DNA of 30,482 bases from a virus: the IMG/VR virus record IMGVR_UViG_3300020192_000059, positions 1 to 30,482 of that record, one strand, 5' to 3'. The notes beneath the pieces were generated by a model. It searched no databases and was not told the origin of the DNA. It was given only the letters and a program-made list of their open reading frames with translations. The translations under genes and the position numbers were made by a program. Numbering within the stretch: position 1 is the stretch's first letter; the number at the start of each line of letters is the position of its first letter. This document shows positions 5,352-14,618 of the stretch, piece by piece.

Positions 5352-6704
5352 ATGCCACAACCAGCGCCAGCTTTCCCAGTACCAACGCCTTACCAACCGC
5401 CAAAAAAGGGTGGTAATCCATATTTAAAGCCCGGTACAACCGGCCCAATGATCGGACCAACTCAAGTACCGACAAGTAACGTAAATAAGTCTGGTATGGT
5501 TTCATTCTCCGGCGGCGCTCAATACCCAGCTGGTTCAATTCTCGGCTCTCGAGCACCAATAGTTAATCAGCAGCAACAGCCACAACAGCCACAACAGCCA
5601 CAACAGATGCAGCCACAACAGATGCAGCTACAGCAGATGCAACAGCAACCAGGCGGCATGCGTACTCCTGGGCAAGGCGATGATGTAAATTCCGCTCAAT
5701 TCTCAGAATGGCGCAGCATGCAGCCTCAAGAAGGGAATATGGACGTAAATAGCCTGATTGATAGTCAATACAACGAACAGATGGGTTATTTGGGCGGCGT
5801 TGAGGGTAATCTACGAAACGATTATCCAAATGTGCTTGCCGATGTTGAAGCAAATTACGGAGCGCAAAAGGGAAATATAGACTCAAGCCGTAGAACCGCA
5901 CAAGATACTCTAGCCGGCAACTTAACTGGAGCCGAGACGAGAAGAGCGGAGGCCGAAATGAGGAATAGACAGGCGTATGATGAGCAGAATCGGGCGGCAT
6001 TTCAGCGCTTTGGCGGTGGTAGTTCAGCCGGTCAAGCCTCAAGTGAGATTCTTGCCCGTGGACAGGCTCAAGATTTAGGGGCAGTACAGCAGAACCATAA
6101 CAACCATGTACAAGAGATTGACCGTAATAAAATGCAGATTGAGCGTGACTACTCAACAGCTCTTGAGTCTCTTGATGCCCGTAAATCAACAGCTATTAAT
6201 GAGGCTAATCGTGAGTTTCAGGGCAAACTTCTTGAGATTACCCGGCTCAAGTCAGAAGCCGGAGCCAACAAAGGTCAGCAACGGCTACAAGCCCTCATGG
6301 ATCTAAGAAACAAAACGTTTCAAATCGACCAGGAAAATACTAATTTCATGCGTAGTCTTGAGCAACAGAAAATGTCTGCTTCTCAAGACCTTGACACGTA
6401 TTCTAAGCAGCTTGAGATGCAAATGGCCTCAGAACAGAAAGCACGAGGTGCTTCTAATTCATTTTATGACACTTATGCACCAGGGCAGCGTTATCAGGTT
6501 GGTAATTCCTCATTCACCGCTCAAGAACCCGTAATGATCGGGAAGATAGGAAAACGGGTAGTAGGTAAAGATGACCTTGGCCGTACAGTCTATGAAGATG
6601 GAACCTCAGGTTATTCTCAGTACGACAGTTTCGGTCAGCCGGTACAACCAACGCAAGCAAAACAACAGCCGGTAGTAGATAATAAGTTTATGGGAATGTT
6701 CTAA
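5352..6704 (+). CDS. Gln-rich coiled-coil virion protein (probable internal or ejection protein)
   Basis: No family recognised. Seen in 451 aa: a Pro/Gly-rich N-terminus (~1-70), a Gln/Met/Pro tract at ~72-101 made of PQQ and MQ units, then a long coiled-coil-like region (~155-385) rich in Ala, Glu, Arg and Gln, interrupted by FGGGSSAGQASSEILARG, and a loose C-terminal tail. There is no signal peptide. Position between terL and an M23-domain protein and before the portal suggests a structural protein carried in the head or injected; that is inference. Start: a TTG at 5316 is in frame but is the promoter -35 itself; the ATG at 5352, six bases after the -10, is preferred. Confidence 0.75.
   Translation: MPQPAPAFPVPTPYQPPKKGGNPYLKPGTTGPMIGPTQVPTSNVNKSGMVSFSGGAQYPAGSILGSRAPIVNQQQQPQQPQQPQQMQPQQMQLQQMQQQPGGMRTPGQGDDVNSAQFSEWRSMQPQEGNMDVNSLIDSQYNEQMGYLGGVEGNLRNDYPNVLADVEANYGAQKGNIDSSRRTAQDTLAGNLTGAETRRAEAEMRNRQAYDEQNRAAFQRFGGGSSAGQASSEILARGQAQDLGAVQQNHNNHVQEIDRNKMQIERDYSTALESLDARKSTAINEANREFQGKLLEITRLKSEAGANKGQQRLQALMDLRNKTFQIDQENTNFMRSLEQQKMSASQDLDTYSKQLEMQMASEQKARGASNSFYDTYAPGQRYQVGNSSFTAQEPVMIGKIGKRVVGKDDLGRTVYEDGTSGYSQYDSFGQPVQPTQAKQQPVVDNKFMGMF
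5566..5650 (+). repeat. CAG/CAA trinucleotide tract 1
   Basis: Low-complexity tandem CAA/CAG/CCA/ATG codons encoding a Gln/Pro/Met tract. Such tracts expand and contract by slippage. It gives strong but spurious antisense open frames. Confidence 0.75.
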
Positions 6705-6707
6705 CGT

Positions 6708-7991
6708 GTGGATCAACAACAGCAATTACTCAAACAACTTCTAGGAACGCCTGAAGGGCAGGCATTCTCTTCACTGATAGATGTCTCGACACCAGAGGCG
6801 CAAGCATACGTACTATCAATACTAACCGCAGTACAGGGAAATATAGAGGACGCTGTTGTTAAGATTCAATTAGATACAGATGTGGCACAAGCCATGGCCT
6901 CCCGTGGATTACCTCCTTCAGTCCAACAATTAGCCCAAATCAAAACACCTTATCAACAGATTTCACAAATTCGTGAGATAAAAGCACAGCAAGCTTCCCA
7001 GCCACAGCAGATGCAACAGCAACCACAGCAACAGCAACAACAGCAGATGTATAGAGTACCGATGCAGCAACAGATGCAGCAACAGCCACAGCAGATGCAA
7101 CAGCAACCACAGCAACAACAGCAGATGCAGTATCAAGTTCCACAACAGATACAGCAACGAGCGCCAATTACTCAGAGTAACAATCAAGCAGATGTTGTGA
7201 GCCCTTTTAATCGTTCTAACGTTCCATTAACACAAAGTTTTAACAACTTCAATCCTAGAATGGGCTACTACAACAACACACACAAGGGTGAAGATTACGG
7301 TACAACTATGGGAGAAGATGGAAAGTTCCCCATAGGTGGACAGGTCATATCAGCCGGGTTTGATAAGGCGTATGGCAATTCAGTAGTTGTCCGGGGATAC
7401 AATCCCCAGGAGTTCAATCAGCTATCACCCGCAAACAGAGCTAACTTCCGTGGTGGAAATGAGGATTATGTACGTCTGTCACATCTTCAATCCTTACCTA
7501 ACGTGAGACCTGGACAATATGTAGCGACAGGATCAGCCGGATTGAAATTTGGTTCTACGGGTAATTCTACCGGTCCCCATTTAGATATAGAAGCGGGGCG
7601 GGGTGATTACAACAATTTTGACGCTAAGCAATCTTTTTCTCAGGCGTACCCTCAAATGAATTTTTTATCAAAAAATAAAGGCTCAGGAGGTACGGGCGGG
7701 GGTGGAGGACAATACAGCACAAACAAATTAAAACAACAGGTAGCTAAGTACAATTACAAACCAATGAATAGTACTCAATTCACCGATTCTGTTAAACAGA
7801 AATTCAATTCAATTTCCCGGCCGATTCAGCAGCAGGTGGCTAAGTCAGTCGCTCCAAAGGTACAGCAGGTTCAAAGACAAGTACAACAGGTTCAAAGACA
7901 GGTGCAACCAGCCTTAAAACAGGTCAGTAACTCTGTTACTAACTTTGTCAATAACGGTAAAAACTTTGTCAATAACTTGTTCAGACGTTGA
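6708..7991 (+). CDS. Virion-associated M23 peptidase with Gln-rich linker
   Basis: Likely role: cuts peptidoglycan peptide cross-links during DNA entry. Seen in 427 aa: a helical N-terminus (1-95), a Gln-rich tract (~98-150), a LytM/M23 domain (~180-300) with H192-K-G-E-D196, H259 in RLSHLQ and H291 in TGPHLDIE, a Gly linker, then a Gln/Val repeat region (QVQRQVQ units) and the tail FVNNGKNFVNNLFRR. The usual final HxH is HxD here (H291-L-D293), so Asp may replace the third zinc ligand; similar HLD forms occur in phage M23 proteins. GTG start three bases after the previous stop; no SD. The last codons merge into the next promoter. Confidence 0.82.
   Translation: MDQQQQLLKQLLGTPEGQAFSSLIDVSTPEAQAYVLSILTAVQGNIEDAVVKIQLDTDVAQAMASRGLPPSVQQLAQIKTPYQQISQIREIKAQQASQPQQMQQQPQQQQQQQMYRVPMQQQMQQQPQQMQQQPQQQQQMQYQVPQQIQQRAPITQSNNQADVVSPFNRSNVPLTQSFNNFNPRMGYYNNTHKGEDYGTTMGEDGKFPIGGQVISAGFDKAYGNSVVVRGYNPQEFNQLSPANRANFRGGNEDYVRLSHLQSLPNVRPGQYVATGSAGLKFGSTGNSTGPHLDIEAGRGDYNNFDAKQSFSQAYPQMNFLSKNKGSGGTGGGGGQYSTNKLKQQVAKYNYKPMNSTQFTDSVKQKFNSISRPIQQQVAKSVAPKVQQVQRQVQQVQRQVQPALKQVSNSVTNFVNNGKNFVNNLFRR
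7000..7163 (+). repeat. CAG/CAA trinucleotide tract 2
   Basis: Two copies of a CAG/CAA-rich block (starting near 7002 and near 7087) sharing CCACAGCAGATGCAACAGCA and continuing as CAA/CAG. It encodes a Gln/Met/Pro linker between the N-terminal helices and the M23 domain. It resembles tract 1 in the preceding gene. Confidence 0.75.
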
Positions 7992-8017
7992 TAAGTTATT
8001 GACTTTACTTCTAAGCT
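7988..8017 (+). promoter_or_regulatory. Late promoter, 18-bp family (member 2)
   Basis: -35 TTGATA (7988-7993) followed by AGTTA, 18-bp spacer, -10 TAAGCT (8012-8017). ATG seven bases downstream. The TGA stop of the upstream gene (7989-7991) lies inside the -35. Confidence 0.75.
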
Positions 8018-8024
8018 ACTTTCA

Positions 8025-11000
8025 ATGTCTAACATCTTTCAAAACACTATTAATTCCGCACGTGAGAAGTTCGACAAGAGCTATAGAACTTTCATCAAGC
8101 CAATTCAACAGGCAAGGCAAGACTTCTCAGCAGACATAAGACCTGGGGGCTTCGTTGGATTTCGTCCTAATACACAAACAGCTCAGAGTTCCCGACCAGT
8201 GGCACAACTGGCAGGTAGAGTAGTACAAGATACAGTCCAAAATATGGGCAATATAGTCCAAGGAGCATACCGTGGGATTAAATCAGTCGGCCAAAAACTG
8301 AATAATCCGTATAACTTAAGTCCAGAACAGCAGGCAGCGACAACCACACCAGGGGCACGTATGGTCCAAGCAGTGGGATCTTCACTATTTAACACGGGGC
8401 GGGACTTTCTGGACGGCACAGCAGGGGCATTGCGCTCAACGGTAGACCAGAAACAGAGCTTTACAGAGCCTTATAAAAAGATGATGACCTCCGGCTTTAA
8501 GGTTGCGACTCTTCCACTAGCAGCAGCACAACCTGGGATCACACTGGCCTCAGGCGCTATAGGTGGAGCCCTAAACGCAGGTTTGGGTGATAAGTCAAAA
8601 GCAAATAGGTTTGAGACAGGATTTGGTGAAGGTGTTACCTCTGCCGGAGCTTATAAGGCAATTGGGGGGCTCACAAACCCGCTAATAGATAAGTTGACTG
8701 TTAGATTGATGGAAAGCAAGACAGTATTGAAGGCATTGGATAAAGTCCCAGGAGACAGGAAGCAACAGTTTGTTAAGTTCTTGGCGGAGCGTGCCTCAGT
8801 TGGAGCCCTGAACGTGCCGGAGGGGATGGTTATGCAGGGTACAGTACGTCCAGACTTGTCATACACGGTACAAGATGCTCTCCTTGACTTTACAGCTGGG
8901 GCAGCAGGCGGGAAATCAGGCACAGGCATCGGTAAAGCATTCGGCAACGACGAACTAATACTAAAAAACATTCAGAAAAAAGACCCTAATTTTAGGATTA
9001 TTCATCCGGAAGATAGGCAACGCATGCTGGATCTAATTAACTACAATGCTAATCCAAAGTACAAAGATGGTTCAGACCAACGGCTGGAACTTGACGCTTC
9101 ACGAATTGCGGAGCGGTACGGGCTGAATATGGGTAAAGATATTAAATCATTGGCAACGAGCTTTAAAAAAACCCTTGATTCTATTGATGATAATCAATAT
9201 ATATATAGGTCAATGAAGGATAACTATGCGCCAAAAATGGGGATTGTTGAGACTTCAAGTGCTAACACAATGGCACAGCCAAACTTTACACCACTAAAAG
9301 TAAAGCCAGAGGAAGCAGCGAGAGAGAAATTGGGAAAGATTATGTATGGAGATAAGCAGGCCGATCTTGCTCGTAAAGTTGAAGAGGATCCATTTATAAA
9401 AAGTCTTGATGATGACGCTCGCATACAAGAGTTTGAGCAGATAAAAGATACAGTGAAGAGGTCTGGTAATAAACAGAATGCATTTTTAGTTAATCAACTT
9501 GATGCTATAAAGCAAAAACTAGATAGCACTATAACTAAGACAGGAAAGTATCAGGAGTACTTACAACAAGAAGACCGTGTACTTGAAAAGCCGCAGCTTC
9601 TCTACACTCTTGAAGGTGTAGCAAATGATAACGCCGCAGTAAGTAGATTGATTTTGGATGCACGGAAATCAATCTCTAATTCCGGAACACTTAGCAAGAG
9701 TAATAAAAACCTGATTAATGATCTTGCAAATCGAATTGGGGGAAACACCTATCCAGATGACATACTGAAAGCCGTATCAGAACTACCAACAGGAAGAGAA
9801 ATAAGAGAAATGAATGTAAAACGTGTCTATCCTGACGAACTTAAAAAACTTGTTGCAGATATCAGGCTTTATGAAAAGCAACAGAAAAACCTGGAAAGAC
9901 AAATATCTGATTCATATACTAAAATAAAAAAAGAAGTTCGTGAGGCTCCAACATCACCATTACCAGATACCTATACTCCAAAAGAGTATGAAAAGATTAG
10001 AGCAGAGCGTGATTTAAAACTACCGCCACCACCACCTGTTAAGGGTGAGGCTCCAAGTTTTGAATACGTAGAACACCTCTCTAAGGGGTACGGTGGTAGA
10101 AGACCAGAGGAGAAGGTAGGATTATTAGATTGGATACGCACACCTACGAAAGTACTTGAGAAGCTCGGATTAAAGAAAGAATCTGATTTACTGCTTCGTA
10201 AGTATGATAATTATTTAACAGATCATAAACGTGAGATTGATCGAGTTACAGCATGGCAGAAGCAAGTGCCAGATAAAGAAAGTGCAAAACGTATATTCAA
10301 CCATCTTGACGGTAAAAAATTGACACTATCAGATGAAGAGCTGAAAGTGGCTGGGGAAATAAAGGCATATCTTGGTGTTTGGGCTGATAAATTAAATCTT
10401 CCAAAAGATGGCCGGTTAGCCGATTATATCACTCATATTTTTGAACCTGATTTTATTACAAAAGAATTTGATGAAGATATAGCAAAACTTCTAGTTGACC
10501 GTATTCCAGGGTCGGTATATAACCCATTCCTTCAAGAGCGATTAGGGAAGAAGGGGTATATAGAAGATGTTTGGAGAGCACTTGACGCTTACGTTAAACG
10601 TGCTACTCGTAAGTTCAACATGGATCCAGCCTTAAATCAGTTGAAAAAAGCCGCTGAAACTCTTGACAATGATTCTTTTAAGTATGTTGAGAGTTACGCA
10701 AAACGGATTAACATGCAACCTACGCAACTTGATAACTATGTGGACAATACCATTAAGTCAGTTGTTGGGTATAAGTTTGGCCAGCGCCCTACAGCTAATC
10801 TATCTAATAAAGCCCGCCAGATGATATTTCGAGGTGCTCTGGGATTAAACCTTGGCTCCGCTATTCGCAATATTACACAAGGTGTAAATACCTATGCCAC
10901 ACTAGGGGAGAAGTACACAGCCAAAGGATATCTTACCCTCTTTAAAAAGCTGGCCTCAAACGACATGAAAGAGTTGGAGGATAATAATATATTAAGTCAG

Positions 11001-12257
11001 AACATTGGCATGGATAGAAAGTATGATGCAGTTAAGGGATTCTGGGAAAAAGCAGATAAGGGGTTATTCTTTATGTTTGACCTTGCAGAAAAGATCAACC
11101 GTGGAAGTGCATACTTTGGAGCCAAACAACAAGGTTTGTCTAAAGGAATGAATGAGAAGGATGCTATACAGTATGCGAAAAGTATTGTTTCAAAGACTCA
11201 GTTTAACTATGGATCAGTTGAAACACCAGTTGTTTTACAATCCGACATAGTAAAACTCCTTGCACAGTTTCAGACTTTTGGTATTAAGCAGACTGAATTT
11301 ATAGCTGATATGGCAAAGAGGCGTGATGTGGCCGGAGGTGTTCGCTTTGTGCTTGCTACATTCGCCATTTCTCAAGTATTTCAAAAGATGTTCGGCCTAT
11401 CTACAAATATATGGGATCAGTTCGGAATAGTAGGCGGCATGGCTGAGGGTACATATAATACAATTACACAAAAAGAAGGACCGCAGAATCAGAGATTTCA
11501 GGGGCCACCAATTACACAAATAGTTGGAGCTACAACAAAGGTACCAAAGGCTATTGCAGGGGATAAGTATGCACAAGAGGATCTAAAAAAAGCTGTTGCT
11601 CTAATGATTCCAGGAGGAGTACAAGCAAAAAAAACGATAGAAGGTGCGGCAGCCTTTAATCGTGGAGCCTCTGAAACTCCTAAAGGGCAGGTACGATACA
11701 CAATAGATAAGAATGTAGGTAACAGATTAAGAACTGCAACAATGGGGCAGTATGCCGCATCAGAAGCAGAACCATATTTTAAGGAGAAGAGAAAACCATA
11801 TGGTGACCAGCAGTCGGCGCTAATTCGTGAACTTGGAAAACCAGGGGAGCAAATTATACTGGATAACAGATTACAAAGCGCAACTAGAAAACAAGCAGTT
11901 GAAGCCGTGACATCGGGTGATATTAAAAAAGCAGAGGAGCTGATGAAAGGTATGACCCTTGAACAGAGAAATAACATTATGCGGTCGGCTGAACTTGATA
12001 AGGTTAAATCTCAATTCACTCCAGAACAAAAAGCACTTTATAACTTGACAGCGGAGCAAAAAGAGCAATTAATAAAGTCCAATCCTGAATATGCGTCAAA
12101 ACTATTAGACATGGATATAAAGATAAAATCTGTTTCAAAATCTAAATCCCGCCGTGTTCGAGCTAGAAGAAGTAAAAGAAGAAAGTTAAGAGTACGAAAA
12201 GCAAGAAGAACAAAGCTATCAAAAAGAGTCCGAATTAAAAGACCGTCTTTTGCATAA
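8025..12257 (+). CDS. Giant internal virion protein with polyvalent-protein region and basic tail (1410 aa)
   Basis: Seen: Ala/Gly-rich N-terminal ~300 residues with membrane-compatible stretches (VATLPLAAAQPGITLASGAI, SGAIGGALNAGLG), a long helical middle with coiled-coil parts, a region at ~930-1125 (FRGALGLNLGSAIRNITQGV; KTQFNYGSVETP; LLAQFQTFGIKQTEF) resembling the large polyvalent-protein-associated domains of phage internal proteins, and a C-terminal ~40 residues that are nearly all Arg and Lys (SRRVRARRSKRRKLRVRKAR). No tape-measure gene is seen elsewhere. Inference: an ejected or head-internal protein that contacts the packaged DNA through its tail and perhaps the envelope through its N-terminus. 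ATG seven bases after the -10; no SD. Confidence 0.78.
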   Translation: MSNIFQNTINSAREKFDKSYRTFIKPIQQARQDFSADIRPGGFVGFRPNTQTAQSSRPVAQLAGRVVQDTVQNMGNIVQGAYRGIKSVGQKLNNPYNLSPEQQAATTTPGARMVQAVGSSLFNTGRDFLDGTAGALRSTVDQKQSFTEPYKKMMTSGFKVATLPLAAAQPGITLASGAIGGALNAGLGDKSKANRFETGFGEGVTSAGAYKAIGGLTNPLIDKLTVRLMESKTVLKALDKVPGDRKQQFVKFLAERASVGALNVPEGMVMQGTVRPDLSYTVQDALLDFTAGAAGGKSGTGIGKAFGNDELILKNIQKKDPNFRIIHPEDRQRMLDLINYNANPKYKDGSDQRLELDASRIAERYGLNMGKDIKSLATSFKKTLDSIDDNQYIYRSMKDNYAPKMGIVETSSANTMAQPNFTPLKVKPEEAAREKLGKIMYGDKQADLARKVEEDPFIKSLDDDARIQEFEQIKDTVKRSGNKQNAFLVNQLDAIKQKLDSTITKTGKYQEYLQQEDRVLEKPQLLYTLEGVANDNAAVSRLILDARKSISNSGTLSKSNKNLINDLANRIGGNTYPDDILKAVSELPTGREIREMNVKRVYPDELKKLVADIRLYEKQQKNLERQISDSYTKIKKEVREAPTSPLPDTYTPKEYEKIRAERDLKLPPPPPVKGEAPSFEYVEHLSKGYGGRRPEEKVGLLDWIRTPTKVLEKLGLKKESDLLLRKYDNYLTDHKREIDRVTAWQKQVPDKESAKRIFNHLDGKKLTLSDEELKVAGEIKAYLGVWADKLNLPKDGRLADYITHIFEPDFITKEFDEDIAKLLVDRIPGSVYNPFLQERLGKKGYIEDVWRALDAYVKRATRKFNMDPALNQLKKAAETLDNDSFKYVESYAKRINMQPTQLDNYVDNTIKSVVGYKFGQRPTANLSNKARQMIFRGALGLNLGSAIRNITQGVNTYATLGEKYTAKGYLTLFKKLASNDMKELEDNNILSQNIGMDRKYDAVKGFWEKADKGLFFMFDLAEKINRGSAYFGAKQQGLSKGMNEKDAIQYAKSIVSKTQFNYGSVETPVVLQSDIVKLLAQFQTFGIKQTEFIADMAKRRDVAGGVRFVLATFAISQVFQKMFGLSTNIWDQFGIVGGMAEGTYNTITQKEGPQNQRFQGPPITQIVGATTKVPKAIAGDKYAQEDLKKAVALMIPGGVQAKKTIEGAAAFNRGASETPKGQVRYTIDKNVGNRLRTATMGQYAASEAEPYFKEKRKPYGDQQSALIRELGKPGEQIILDNRLQSATRKQAVEAVTSGDIKKAEELMKGMTLEQRNNIMRSAELDKVKSQFTPEQKALYNLTAEQKEQLIKSNPEYASKLLDMDIKIKSVSKSKSRRVRARRSKRRKLRVRKARRTKLSKRVRIKRPSFA

Positions 12258-12267
12258 TTAAAAATAG

Positions 12268-12276
12268 TGATATAAT
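12268..12276 (+). promoter_or_regulatory. Extended -10 promoter (zinc-ribbon gene)
   Basis: TGATATAAT: perfect TATAAT (12271-12276) with a TGN extension. A TTGCAT at 12250-12255 is only 15 bp away, a poor -35. The GTG start is eight bases downstream, consistent with a leaderless mRNA. Confidence 0.6.
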
Positions 12277-12284
12277 ACTATAGC

Positions 12285-12566
12285 GTGAGCGAACACACTA
12301 CAATTCGTACCATTAAACACACTTTCACAAAATACGGGCGTACTACTACTGGTACAGAAAAACGTGATGATAATGAGTCCTGGTACTGTCAGGTCTGCAC
12401 ATGCCAAGTACCCTATGAGATTGATCCCTACGTCTTCCAGATTCGAGATAATGAATACATGCGTATCTGCCCTTCATGCCAAAAAAAAGTATTAGACAAT
12501 AAGATAAGCACCTTCTCACGGCTTGTTCGCATTTGCCGTTTTAAGTTACTCGACCTCACTCTCTAA
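12285..12566 (+). CDS. Small zinc-ribbon protein, unknown role
   Basis: Seen in 93 aa: C35-x-x-C38 (plus C40) in WYCQVCTCQVPYE and C62-x-x-C65 in RICPSCQKK, spaced as a two-knuckle zinc ribbon; basic C-terminus. Many small phage proteins carry such a fold and bind DNA or other proteins. It lies alone between the giant internal protein and the portal, with its own -10 and the next promoter right after it, so it is probably expressed with the late genes. GTG start; no SD. The zinc-binding fold is likely; the function is not known. Confidence 0.7.
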   Translation: MSEHTTIRTIKHTFTKYGRTTTGTEKRDDNESWYCQVCTCQVPYEIDPYVFQIRDNEYMRICPSCQKKVLDNKISTFSRLVRICRFKLLDLTL

Positions 12567-12577
12567 AAAACGTGGTA

Positions 12578-12607
12578 TTGATAAGTTACTCCTTCAGCTT
12601 CTAAGCT
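12578..12607 (+). promoter_or_regulatory. Late promoter, 18-bp family (member 3), portal gene
   Basis: -35 TTGATA (12578-12583) followed by AGTTA, 18-bp spacer, -10 TAAGCT (12602-12607). The ATG at 12615 is seven bases downstream. Confidence 0.75.
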
Positions 12608-12614
12608 TGTGGCT

Positions 12615-14612
12615 ATGGCTCAGGACAAAATATCAAAAGCATATATAGAGGTTAACAAACACTACTCGGCATGGACTGAAGACATGCAACATCGAATGAC
12701 TCGTAAGAATGGTTGGAATGATGTTACAGATGGGTACTGGGGCAAACTCCCAAACGATTGGCCCTACCTTGCTCGTGTTGTTGATCCTCGTATAAGAACC
12801 TCAATCATCGAAAAAACCTCACGTCTTCTCAATTCCAAGCTTAGAGGACGATTAACACCACGGAAAGGTACAAATGTGCTAAAAGCTCGTATCAACAACG
12901 CACTCCTGGATTACCAGTGGGATGCTGCACAAGACGGAGGTTCAATGCTTGATAAGTATTCACTCCTGGATCAGGATACCCGGTTATATGGTTCAAAATT
13001 TGCGCTCGTTAAATGGAACTATGAGCAAGATGATAATGATGAAGATGCTCAAGTGATTTTCAATGGCAATGAATTTAAACCTCTTGACTTACGTGATTGT
13101 GGCATTGATCCAACAGCAGACAACATCAAGAATGCAAAATGGTTTCAACATCGGGAATGGATGAAGTACGAAGACCTCGAAAACACAAATGATGCCTACA
13201 CTGGACTACCCAAGTACAAGAATTTGGATATTCTCAAAGATAGAATGAAGCAGCATCAAAACAGACGGGATACCGCCTACAGCAACAGACTGTTGACCCT
13301 GAAAGGTTTGCCAGATCGTGTTGGTGATGATGACTCATTTCCAGTATGTGAAATTGTCACAGAGTATAGAGCAGATAGATGGATTACTTTTGCTCCTAAT
13401 TTTAGTGTAATTATTCGAGATATTAAAAATCCATATATCCATAAGAAAATTCCAGTAGTCCAATTAAAGTATTACGGCCTCCAAGGTGATCCGCTGGGTG
13501 AATCTGAAGTCGAACCCGTGCTACCATTATGGCGTGCTATTCAGTTTATTGTATGTGGATATCTGGACAACATCAATATGCATATGCGGCCACCTTTGAA
13601 GATTTTGGACGGTGCAGCTCGTATCGAAACAATTGTCTTTTCTCCGGAAGCACAGTGGATAGTAGATAGAGTTGATGCAGTTACAGAGCACACCTCAAAT
13701 GGGGAAGCTGTCAGGTACTTCCAGACAACTTACTCAGCACTTGTATCAGCCTTTAATGTTGCTATGGGGGATGTATCACAAGGTGTATCCTCTATTGACC
13801 CTATGAGTAGTAAGAAGACCGCAACAGAGATTAAAAAGACCTCAGCACAGCAGAATACTCGAGATCAAAAAAATCAACAGTCTCTTTCAGATTGTATAAC
13901 CGATATGATGATGATGTGGGTTTCAAATAACAAACAATATTTATTTCGCAATACAGATCAACATGAGTACTTGCTCAGAATTATAGGGAAAGAAAACTTT
14001 GAATATTTTAAGAAGGCCGGTCTTGATGAGATGGAATTGCCGGAAGAATCTGCAATGATGATTGCCGACATCATCAATATCCAAGGTGGGAATATACAGG
14101 ATGCAGACATCGAAAATATGGTTGATGCGGGAAGCATCCCGAAGTACCCAATCTTTGACGATCCCGACCAAAGAGATCCGGAAAAACTATCATGGAAGCC
14201 TAAGATGGAAGTAAACGAAATGGGGGACGCTGCACAGGTTTCAATCGTTCCAGAAGACCTTGACGGCTTGTATAACTATATCCCGTCGGTTAAATCAATG
14301 CAGTCTGGAGCAGACGAAGAACTTGCTAATGCACGAATGAAAGCGTTTGAGATGATAATGAATCCAATGGTACAACAGATGCTTATGCAAGACGGGAAAA
14401 AGACCGAAATGTACACGCTTCTCACTGCAATCTTTGAGGATGCCGGGTTACGTGATGCAGAGCGATTCTTTACTGACGTACAGAATAGTCCAAGTGAAGG
14501 GATGCCAGAGCCGGGCATGGAGCAGATGCCACCAGAACAGATGCAGGGTATGCCGGAGCTTCCACCAGAGCAGGGAATGGGTCAACAAATGCCGCAAGCG
14601 CAGGTGGTATAA
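12615..14612 (+). CDS. Portal protein
   Basis: Role: dodecameric ring at the capsid vertex through which DNA is packaged and ejected. Seen in 665 aa: an N-terminal helical region with WPYLARVVDPRIRTSIIEKT, a mixed central body, a helical stretch at ~370-430 with the portal-typical SSIDPMSSKKTATEIKKTSA followed by QQNTRDQKNQQSLSDCITDM, and a Met/Gln/Pro-rich C-terminal tail. Size fits large podovirus portals. It lies upstream of scaffold and capsid. Start: a GTG at 12609 is in frame two codons earlier, but the ATG at 12615 is the one seven bases after the -10. The stop codon overlaps the -10 of the next promoter. Confidence 0.85.
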   Translation: MAQDKISKAYIEVNKHYSAWTEDMQHRMTRKNGWNDVTDGYWGKLPNDWPYLARVVDPRIRTSIIEKTSRLLNSKLRGRLTPRKGTNVLKARINNALLDYQWDAAQDGGSMLDKYSLLDQDTRLYGSKFALVKWNYEQDDNDEDAQVIFNGNEFKPLDLRDCGIDPTADNIKNAKWFQHREWMKYEDLENTNDAYTGLPKYKNLDILKDRMKQHQNRRDTAYSNRLLTLKGLPDRVGDDDSFPVCEIVTEYRADRWITFAPNFSVIIRDIKNPYIHKKIPVVQLKYYGLQGDPLGESEVEPVLPLWRAIQFIVCGYLDNINMHMRPPLKILDGAARIETIVFSPEAQWIVDRVDAVTEHTSNGEAVRYFQTTYSALVSAFNVAMGDVSQGVSSIDPMSSKKTATEIKKTSAQQNTRDQKNQQSLSDCITDMMMMWVSNNKQYLFRNTDQHEYLLRIIGKENFEYFKKAGLDEMELPEESAMMIADIINIQGGNIQDADIENMVDAGSIPKYPIFDDPDQRDPEKLSWKPKMEVNEMGDAAQVSIVPEDLDGLYNYIPSVKSMQSGADEELANARMKAFEMIMNPMVQQMLMQDGKKTEMYTLLTAIFEDAGLRDAERFFTDVQNSPSEGMPEPGMEQMPPEQMQGMPELPPEQGMGQQMPQAQVV

Positions 14613-14613
14613 T
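14605..14613 (+). promoter_or_regulatory. Extended -10 promoter overlapping the portal stop
   Basis: TGGTATAAT: TATAAT at 14608-14613 with TGG extension, no -35. The portal stop TAA (14610-14612) is inside the hexamer, and the next ATG is five bases downstream. Confidence 0.65.
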
Positions 14614-14618
14614 AGAGT

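Noticed and set aside
5563-6189. 208-codon minus-strand open frame
   Set aside because: Antisense to the coiled-coil gene and the Gln tract; no start signal and no plausible protein features.
6940-7187. Leu- and Val/Ala-rich minus-strand frames, looking like membrane proteins
   Set aside because: They are the antisense of the CAG/CAA tract; the apparent hydrophobic repeats are CTG/TTG/GCT read in reverse.
11498-11977. 159-codon minus-strand frame inside the 1410-aa gene
   Set aside because: Shadow of the sense gene, Cys/Ser/Phe-rich, with no start signal.
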